A stretch of 6,528 nt of DNA from Blautia glucerasea (GTDB lineage: Bacteria > Bacillota > Clostridia > Lachnospirales > Lachnospiraceae). This document shows, piece by piece, positions 1-4,355 of the stretch (its first letter is position 1; the number at the start of each line of letters is the position of its first letter). The notes under the pieces were generated by a model. That model saw nothing but the letters and a program-made list of their open reading frames with translations. It did no database searches and was not told the origin of the DNA. Both the position numbers and the translations under genes were made by a program. The DNA lies in assembly GCF_020537505.1 (NCBI RefSeq), contig NZ_JAJBMO010000047.1, positions 1 to 6,528 on the forward strand. Direction: 5' to 3'.

Positions 1-81
1 GCAAAGAAAGCTGGAACCGTAACCATTACCGTGAAGGCTGGAAATGTTACAAAGACCTGTGTTGTAACCGTAAAGAAATAA
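1..81 (+). CDS. C-terminal tail of a secreted BIG2-domain protein (5' truncated by window)
   Basis: Frame 1 is open from the first base to a TAA at 79-81 and gives 26 residues, beginning AKKAGTVTITVKAG and ending CVVTVKK. This is the last part of a bacterial Ig-like group 2 (BIG2) fold: the 'VTAKKAGTVTITVKAG' strand pair and the closing strand. It matches the end of the complete paralogue at 2247-4040 at 22 of 26 positions, including the single Cys and the terminal VKK, so it is almost certainly the 3' end of another member of the same family. Its upstream domains lie outside the window. The protein ends directly after the BIG2 fold, with no LPxTG sorting signal or hydrophobic tail. The family identity is strong; the length and upstream architecture of this copy are unknown. 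Confidence 0.88.
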   Translation, partial: AKKAGTVTITVKAGNVTKTCVVTVKK

Positions 82-147
82 TGGGCATTTGCAGGAATAG
101 TAAAAGTGAATGATTCCAGTGAAAAAGGAATGGAAAAATGCTATTAT

Positions 148-176
148 AAAGCAAAAGTAAAACAGAAACAATAAAA
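148..176 (+). repeat. 29-nt conserved 3'-UTR block, copy 1
   Basis: This A-rich segment lies between the stop codon at 81 and terminator T1. It is identical over 29 nt to 4104-4132, which sits at the equivalent place after the 2247-4040 gene. Weaker similarity extends on both sides, from the stop codon ('taatgggcatt' against 'taataggcatt') through to the terminator. I saw no ORF of useful length in 82-187. It is best read as part of a duplicated 3' untranslated region; a retained role in mRNA 3'-end behaviour is possible but unproven. Confidence 0.8.
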
Positions 177-184
177 GCATAACG

Positions 185-246
185 AAAGCTCCGAAAATCT
201 TATTAACATCATGAATTTAAATGATGATAAGATTTTCGGAGTTTTT
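185..246 (+). terminator. Rho-independent terminator T1 of the first BIG2 gene
   Basis: A perfect 15-bp stem pairs 189-203 with 227-241. It can extend outward through a G-T wobble and three A-T pairs (185-188 with 242-245). An inner 6-bp stem pairs 207-212 with 221-226 around an 8-nt loop, with TAA (204-206) bulged. A run of five T follows at 242-246. It ends the transcript of the gene whose stop is at 81 and insulates the ATPase gene downstream. The core 188-242 is copy 1 of a 55-bp palindrome repeated at 2041-2095 and 4143-4197. Confidence 0.92.
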
Positions 247-273
247 CAATATGTTTCTAAACCTAGCTTTTTC

Positions 274-302
274 TTGTAACAGCATGGAATTCATGATAAC
301 AT
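274..302 (+). promoter_or_regulatory. Putative promoter of the ATPase/nuclease gene
   Basis: TTGTAA at 274-279 and TAACAT at 297-302 are separated by 17 nt. The -10 is preceded by TGA (294-296), which fits an extended -10 (TGnTA). The hexamers match the SigA consensus at four positions each. The site lies between terminator T1 and the RBS at 334, which supports independent transcription of the ATPase gene and predicts a leader of roughly 40 nt. It was found by eye in A+T-rich DNA, so confidence is limited. Confidence 0.42.
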
Positions 303-333
303 AGAAATAATAAAGACTAAGTATAGCAACGAG

Positions 334-340
334 AAAGGAG
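334..340 (+). promoter_or_regulatory. Ribosome binding site that fixes the ATPase start at 349
   Basis: AAAGGAG at 334-340 is 8 nt from the ATG at 349, the same spacing as for the other two complete starts in the window. An in-frame GTG at 340-342 overlaps the last G of this site, so a ribosome could not use this sequence to start there. The ATG at 349 is therefore preferred. Confidence 0.85.
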
Positions 341-348
341 TGGCAGAG

Positions 349-2019
349 ATGAAGAAACTGAATATTCCTGTTGGTGTTTCTGATTTTGAAGAAATTCGAA
401 AAAATGGCTATTACTATATTGATAAATCGGGACTAATTGAAGAACTTCTTAATAGAACAGGAATAAAGGTGACACTGATTACTCGTCCACGTCGATTTGG
501 GAAAACATTAGGCATGAGTATGCTGGAAAACTTTTTTGATATCCGTAAGGATAGCAGAAATTTGTTTGAAGGACTAAGAATTGCAGAACACCAAACATTG
601 TGTGCAGAGTGGATGAATCAGTATCCTACAGCCTTTATCTCGTTTCGGCAGGTGGATGGTCTGGATTTCACCGGGGCTTACGATATGCTGACAATGGTGA
701 TTGCAGATTTGTATAATAAACATCTGTATTTGCTTGATGGAAAAAATGTTACAGAATTCCAAAAGACAGCATTTATTAATCTTGCACATGGAAGTGGTTC
801 TGTGAAAGAGGTCAAGAGCAGCCTTATGCTTTTGACTGGGATGATGCAGCAATATTATGGGAAACCTGCAATTCTCCTTATAGATGAGTATGATGTTCCA
901 TTGGCAAAAGCGAACAAAAATGGTTACTATAAGGAAATGCTTGATGTTATGAAAAGTTTGATGCAGGCGTTGAAAGATAATCAGGCGCTTCGGTTTGCTG
1001 TTATCACAGGCTGTCTGAAGATTGCGAAAGAGAGCATTTTTACAGGAACCAACAATTTTGTATCAGATACGATCTTGTATTCTCGTTTGAATGAGTACTT
1101 TGGCTTTGTGCAAAATGAGGTTGATCAATTACTGAAGGATGCGGATTTAGTTGAGCAGACAGAGAATATTAAGAAATGGTATGACGGTTACCATTTTGGC
1201 GATTTTGACGTTTATTGTCCCTGGGATGTGATGAATTACCTGGTGGAGTTACAGCGCAATCCAAAGGCAAAGCCCATCAGTTATTGGAAAAATACTAGCG
1301 ATAATGCAATCATTCGTTCTTTCATTGATTATGCAGGAAGTAATATTACAAAAAAATTAGAAACTTTAATGTCGGGAGGATGCATTGTCCAACGCGTGGA
1401 TGAAAATCTGACTTATGATTATCTGCATTCTTCTGAAGATAATCTTTGGAGTCTGCTATATCTGACAGGATATCTGACTAAGGCACGTGAAACAGATTTT
1501 AGAGGGGAACTTCCTGATGGAATGGTTGCACTTATGATTCCAAATGCAGAGATTAAGGAGATTTTTGAGACAACTGTAACCAAATGGTTTGATGACAGTG
1601 CAAGAAAGTGGAATCGAAATTGTCTGTTTGCAGCAGTTTGGAACGGTGACAGTGAGCAAATTACAAAGGAAATGAACGCTTTACTGCGACGCACTATTAG
1701 TTACCATGATTATAGGGAAGATTTTTATCATGCATTTCTTGCTGGTATTTTTACAGGTGCTGGATATATGGTGGATTCCAATAAAGAACATGGTGAAGGA
1801 AGAAGCGATGTGGTAGTTTACGATTCTATCAATGGACGTGTAGCGATTTTTGAAGCAAAATATACAAAAGCTCTAGAAAACCTGGAACATGAGTGTGATG
1901 TGGCTTTACAGCAAATTGACGATCAGATGTATGCAAAGGAATATGAAGATGATTATGATCAGATCCTTTGCTATGGAATTTCATTCTTTAAAAAGCGTTG
2001 TATGGTAAAGAAAAAATAA
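349..2019 (+). CDS. AAA-ATPase-like / PD-(D/E)XK nuclease-like protein (PF09820 + PF08011 type)
   Basis: The gene encodes 556 aa from the ATG at 349. The N-terminus (about residues 4-230) is the 'AAA-ATPase-like' domain: the entry motif IPVGVSDFEEIR, a family-typical P-loop RPRRFGKT (46-53), Walker B ILLIDEYD (175-182) and a sensor-1-like segment ITGCLKI...SIFTG around 219-233. The middle carries WYDGYHFG (277-284) and the 'VYCPWDV' segment typical of this family. The C-terminus (about 455-550) is a PD-(D/E)XK fold: GRSD with D487, then FEAK with E502 and K504, and a downstream QQI (from Q521). Nuclease activity is plausible because the D...ExK residues are present, but the role of this family is not established. 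It is often present in many copies in gut Clostridia and Bacteroidetes. There is no signal peptide, so it is cytoplasmic. It appears intact. It has no functional link to its secreted-protein neighbours and lies between palindromes T1 and T2, consistent with an inserted gene. Confidence 0.93.
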   Translation: MKKLNIPVGVSDFEEIRKNGYYYIDKSGLIEELLNRTGIKVTLITRPRRFGKTLGMSMLENFFDIRKDSRNLFEGLRIAEHQTLCAEWMNQYPTAFISFRQVDGLDFTGAYDMLTMVIADLYNKHLYLLDGKNVTEFQKTAFINLAHGSGSVKEVKSSLMLLTGMMQQYYGKPAILLIDEYDVPLAKANKNGYYKEMLDVMKSLMQALKDNQALRFAVITGCLKIAKESIFTGTNNFVSDTILYSRLNEYFGFVQNEVDQLLKDADLVEQTENIKKWYDGYHFGDFDVYCPWDVMNYLVELQRNPKAKPISYWKNTSDNAIIRSFIDYAGSNITKKLETLMSGGCIVQRVDENLTYDYLHSSEDNLWSLLYLTGYLTKARETDFRGELPDGMVALMIPNAEIKEIFETTVTKWFDDSARKWNRNCLFAAVWNGDSEQITKEMNALLRRTISYHDYREDFYHAFLAGIFTGAGYMVDSNKEHGEGRSDVVVYDSINGRVAIFEAKYTKALENLEHECDVALQQIDDQMYAKEYEDDYDQILCYGISFFKKRCMVKKK

Positions 2020-2040
2020 TTATATAAAAAAGAAGATATG

Positions 2041-2100
2041 GCTTCGAAAACCTTATGAATATTAAGATTCTAAATGATCATAGGATTTTCGAAGCTTTTT
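2041..2100 (+). terminator. Rho-independent terminator T2 of the ATPase/nuclease gene
   Basis: The left arm 2041-2058 pairs with 2078-2095: ten perfect outer pairs, one C-A mismatch, one T-G wobble and further inner pairs, followed by five T (2096-2100). It begins 21 nt after the stop codon at 2019. Aligned without gaps, it matches T1 at 43 of 55 positions and T3 at 42 of 55, including loop positions that termination does not require. One difference from T1 is a compensatory pair change (C-G to T-A at positions 4 and 52 of the unit). It is therefore a homologue of the BIG2 terminators although the gene it follows is unrelated. Confidence 0.9.
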
Positions 2101-2160
2101 GTGTCTGAATTGGTGAAAATATACAAAAATAAACTGCTAATTTTGGCTTAGGGGGGTGTG

Positions 2161-2189
2161 TTGAATGAAAAATGATAATAATATAAAAT
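2161..2189 (+). promoter_or_regulatory. Putative SigA-type promoter of the 2247 gene
   Basis: TTGAAT (2161-2166) and TAAAAT (2184-2189) are 17 nt apart. The -10 lies inside TATAAAAT, so TATAAA at 2182 with 15-nt spacing is a weaker alternative. The upstream paralogous region of the next gene has the same arrangement (TTGAAA, 17 nt, TAAAAT at 4257-4285), and this conservation strengthens the call. A run of six G (2152-2157) lies just upstream. The predicted leader is about 50 nt. Confidence 0.6.
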
Positions 2190-2199
2190 AATAGTCAGA

Positions 2200-2221
2200 T
2201 ACAGCTTCGAAATGAGCTGTA
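2200..2221 (+). promoter_or_regulatory. Small hairpin in the 5' leader of the 2247 gene
   Basis: TACAGCT (2200-2206) and AGCTGTA (2215-2221) form a 7-bp inverted repeat around an 8-nt loop, TCGAAATG. It lies between the predicted promoter and the RBS, 11 nt upstream of AGGAGG. It could affect mRNA stability or serve as a binding site. There is no T-tract, so it is not a terminator. I do not see an equivalent in the leader of the 4356 gene, which argues against an essential shared role. Confidence 0.4.
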
Positions 2222-2232
2222 AATGTATTCAT

Positions 2233-2238
2233 AGGAGG
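2233..2238 (+). promoter_or_regulatory. Ribosome binding site of the 2247 gene
   Basis: A full-consensus AGGAGG lies 8 nt from the ATG at 2247 and supports that start. The ORF then opens directly into a good signal peptide. Confidence 0.9.
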
Positions 2239-2246
2239 AAAAAAAT

Positions 2247-4040
2247 ATGAAGAGGAAAAAACTGGCATTGGTATTATCCCTTATGATGCTTGCCACATCT
2301 GTTCCTGCTGGCGTACTGACGGCCAGTGCGGAAGAAATGCAGGAGGAATTTGTTGCTTCAGAAGACACAGCAGCAGAGGATACTTTTGCAGAAGAAGGAG
2401 AAACAGATTACAGCACCACCGAAGAGGCGGAAGCTGGAAACAGTGAGATGTCAGATGGTTTTGTTTCTGTGGAAAATGCAGAGGAAGGCAAGGAACAGGT
2501 CTGGACAGATGAAGCAGAAGAAACAGCAGAAATCGCAGAAACAGATCCTGTAGAAGCGGAGAACCAGGCGTCCTCAGATCTTACAGTTGAAGAAAATAAA
2601 ATTATGTACATATCAGAGGGCACCTTTGCAGAATTAAAGGTTGATGCAAGCTGCGGGGATGCGTATAAGCCTTTATCTTATCAGTGGTATATAGAAGATT
2701 TCGGTGGAGAAGATATGATGGAAGGAGAAACAGAATCTGTATTAAAGTTAAATTACTATTCTGATTATCCTATTCCATATAGATGTGAGATAACAGACGC
2801 AGTTGGAAATTGCAAGAAAGTACGTGTGTATGTCTGCCCGGAAAAGTATAAAGCGGTATTTGCACCGGACTTTGCCTATGCGAAAAATTTTGTGCTGGGA
2901 AAAGAAAACCAGATTTATGCAAATGAATCCATGGGAGGCTATTTCAAATTTGTTCCAGACCAGACTGGTAACTGGAAGCTCTCCATTCCGACTCAGTTAG
3001 ACAGACCAGAACTTTTGGTATATAATAGTTCAAAAAAAGGGATTAAAGATGCTGATGAATCTGGAAAAGGTTCAGTTTCTCTGGATGTGAAATTACAGAA
3101 AGGGGAAACCTATTATATAAAATGCTATAATATGGAAAGCGGTGCAACTACTGTTACATTAAAAGCAGAGTATGAAAATGCCTGTGAGCATAGTTTTGGT
3201 GAATACACCGTGACAAAAGCCCCTACAGTCCTGGCTGCAGGTCTTAAGAGCAGAACCTGTAAGCTCTGTGGCAAAACGGAAACAGCCTTGGTAGAGCGAT
3301 TAAGGACAACTACAAGGGTTGTAGCAGATAAAATCCCGCTTCAGGTGAACAAGAGCATAGAACTCACTAAACTGGTAACAAAACTAGAAAATGGAGAGTA
3401 CATTAAGACCGCAGAATGCTTAAGCAGCAAGCCAGATGTAGCGGTAATCAGCGGAGGAAAAGTAGTAGCTAAGAAGGTTGGAAGCACTTTGATAACACTC
3501 AGCCTTGGAAGCGGTGTAAACGAAGAGATAACAATCAATGTACAGAAAAAAGCAGTCACAGCCACAGCAATCACAATCCCGTCAACCCTGAAGCTTACAG
3601 TGGGACAGAAATCCACGCTTGCACCAGTAATCAGCCCGGTTACTTCCACCGGCAAGGTGTCCTACAAATCTTCCAACACCAAAATAGCGTCTGTATCTAA
3701 AAACGGCGTAGTAACAGCGAAGAAATCTGGAACAGTAAAGATAACAATTAAAGCCGGCAAGAAAACAAAGACAGTTAAAGTAACAGTAGCCAAGAAAGCT
3801 CCAACCGGAATAAAGGGTGTACCTGCTTCCAAGACATTAAAGAAAGGCAAATCTTTTACCATCAAGGCGAAAATCAACCCATCTGGAGCAGAAGCTGCTA
3901 TCAAATACACTAGCTCCAACAAGAAAATCGCCACAGTAACCAGTAAAGGTAAAGTAACCGCCAAAAAGCCAGGAAAAGTAACGATCACCGTGAAGGCTGG
4001 AAAGGTTACAAAGAAGTGTGTGGTAACGGTAAAGAAATAA
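2247..4040 (+). CDS. Secreted multidomain Ig-like/BIG2 protein, complete paralogue
   Basis: The gene encodes 597 aa. Residues 1-28 are a signal peptide: basic MKRKK, a hydrophobic core, and a likely signal peptidase I cut after ASA (28|29). Residues 29-117 are an acidic linker with 33 D/E and one Lys (K82). Residues 115-197 form an Ig-like module with YQWY (145-148) and Y-R-C (C180). Residues 205-308 resemble a pre-peptidase-C-terminal (PPC) beta-sandwich, with YFKFVPDQTGNWKL and LQKGETYYIKCYN. Residues 313-345 carry a Cys/His module (C313, H315, C338, C341). Three BIG2 domains follow at about 353-433, 439-514 and 518-597, with the signatures SSKPDVAVIS, SSNTKIASVS and SSNKKIATVT. BIG2 and Ig-like modules are common in bacterial surface and adhesion proteins, so an extracellular structural or adhesive role is inferred. 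No catalytic domain, LPxTG motif or membrane anchor is seen. The gene has its own promoter and terminator. Confidence 0.9.
   Translation: MKRKKLALVLSLMMLATSVPAGVLTASAEEMQEEFVASEDTAAEDTFAEEGETDYSTTEEAEAGNSEMSDGFVSVENAEEGKEQVWTDEAEETAEIAETDPVEAENQASSDLTVEENKIMYISEGTFAELKVDASCGDAYKPLSYQWYIEDFGGEDMMEGETESVLKLNYYSDYPIPYRCEITDAVGNCKKVRVYVCPEKYKAVFAPDFAYAKNFVLGKENQIYANESMGGYFKFVPDQTGNWKLSIPTQLDRPELLVYNSSKKGIKDADESGKGSVSLDVKLQKGETYYIKCYNMESGATTVTLKAEYENACEHSFGEYTVTKAPTVLAAGLKSRTCKLCGKTETALVERLRTTTRVVADKIPLQVNKSIELTKLVTKLENGEYIKTAECLSSKPDVAVISGGKVVAKKVGSTLITLSLGSGVNEEITINVQKKAVTATAITIPSTLKLTVGQKSTLAPVISPVTSTGKVSYKSSNTKIASVSKNGVVTAKKSGTVKITIKAGKKTKTVKVTVAKKAPTGIKGVPASKTLKKGKSFTIKAKINPSGAEAAIKYTSSNKKIATVTSKGKVTAKKPGKVTITVKAGKVTKKCVVTVKK
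3303..4037 (+). repeat. Three tandem BIG2 domains of the 2247 protein
   Basis: The repeats cover about residues 353-433, 439-514 and 518-597. Domains 2 and 3 are closest: each carries a Tyr-Lys/Thr-Ser-Ser-Asn motif, then I-A-S/T-V, then G-x-V-T-A-K-K-x-G and the K-I/V-T-I-x-V/I-K-A-G strand. Domain 1 is more diverged (SSKPDVAVISGGKVVAKKVG). The last domain holds 21 Lys and a single acidic residue (E549) in residues 518-597, so it is strongly basic. Confidence 0.85.
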
Positions 4041-4103
4041 TAGGCATTTTCCAGAATGGTAAAAATAAACAATTCCAGTGAAAATGAACGGAAAAGCAGT
4101 ATT

Positions 4104-4132
4104 AAAGCAAAAGTAAAACAGAAACAATAAAA
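4104..4132 (+). repeat. 29-nt conserved 3'-UTR block, copy 2
   Basis: Identical to 148-176. It ends 10 nt before the T3 stem starts (4142), compared with 12 nt from copy 1 to the T1 core (188 on), so its position relative to stop codon and terminator is preserved. Confidence 0.8.
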
Positions 4133-4141
4133 ATCATAATT

Positions 4142-4204
4142 AGCTCTGAAAATCTTATTAACATCATAAATTTAAATGATTATAAGATTTTCGGAGCTTT
4201 TTTT
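4142..4204 (+). terminator. Rho-independent terminator T3 of the 2247 gene
   Basis: A 17-bp stem pairs 4142-4158 with 4182-4198, with one T-G wobble at T4147. Further inner pairing is CATCAT-like against ATGAT. A run of seven T (4198-4204) follows. The core 4143-4197 matches T1 at 51 of 55 positions, so it was duplicated together with the gene. Confidence 0.93.
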
Positions 4205-4256
4205 CATAATAGTAAAAATGCACAAAATAATCTTAAGTTTTTTGGATTGGGAGACA

Positions 4257-4285
4257 TTGAAATAGAAAAAAAGATGTTATAAAAT
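4257..4285 (+). promoter_or_regulatory. Putative SigA-type promoter of the 4356 gene
   Basis: TTGAAA (4257-4262) and TAAAAT (4280-4285), 17 nt apart, lie within TATAAAAT. Spacing and hexamers match the promoter at 2161-2189, indicating that the two paralogues inherited the same promoter. The predicted leader is about 60 nt. Confidence 0.62.
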
Positions 4286-4341
4286 GATATTCGAATATAG
4301 GATGCCGAAAGAGTTTTGATGACAGACTATATAGATTTTTT

Positions 4342-4347
4342 AGGAGG
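4342..4347 (+). promoter_or_regulatory. Ribosome binding site of the 4356 gene
   Basis: AGGAGG lies 8 nt before the ATG at 4356, identical in sequence and spacing to the site at 2233-2238. Confidence 0.9.
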
Positions 4348-4355
4348 AAGTTAAT

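Larger units (their letters stand above)
4041..4355 (+). other. 315-bp intergenic region: duplicated 3' UTR, terminator T3, promoter and leader
   Basis: No gene is seen here. From left to right it holds a 3' untranslated segment homologous to 82-187, the 29-nt block at 4104-4132, terminator T3, about 50 bp of A+T-rich DNA that by eye resembles 2101-2160, a promoter at 4257-4285, a leader of about 60 nt, and the RBS at 4342. Confidence 0.75.

Noticed and set aside
574..852. Minus-strand ORF inside the ATPase gene
   Set aside because: It lies fully inside a conserved coding region, its product is Cys/His-rich and resembles nothing known, and no start signals were seen.
349..2019. ATPase/nuclease gene as a transposase or insertion sequence
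   Set aside because: The motifs are those of the AAA-ATPase-like/PD-(D/E)XK family, not a DDE, HUH or serine recombinase. No terminal inverted repeats or target duplications were seen apart from the palindromic terminators.
2041..2221. Riboswitch or attenuator ahead of the 2247 gene
   Set aside because: The large hairpin lies upstream of the predicted promoter and belongs to the preceding gene. The leader itself has only about 50 nt and one 7-bp hairpin, too small for a known riboswitch class.
2326..2553. Plus-strand 75-codon ORF within the 2247 gene
   Set aside because: It is a frame-shifted reading of the Glu/Ala-rich linker that gives a Lys/Gln-rich low-complexity product. It has no domain, and the main frame is intact.
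3303..4037. Nucleotide-level tandem repeat or CRISPR-like array in the BIG2 region
   Set aside because: The periodicity is that of protein domains of about 80 residues with diverged DNA. There are no short identical repeats with unique spacers.
3341..4127. Long minus-strand ORFs opposite the BIG2 domains
   Set aside because: They are antisense shadows of Lys/Thr/Val-rich repetitive coding sequence. They have no ribosome binding site or promoter and no recognisable protein, while the plus frame carries clear BIG2 domains.
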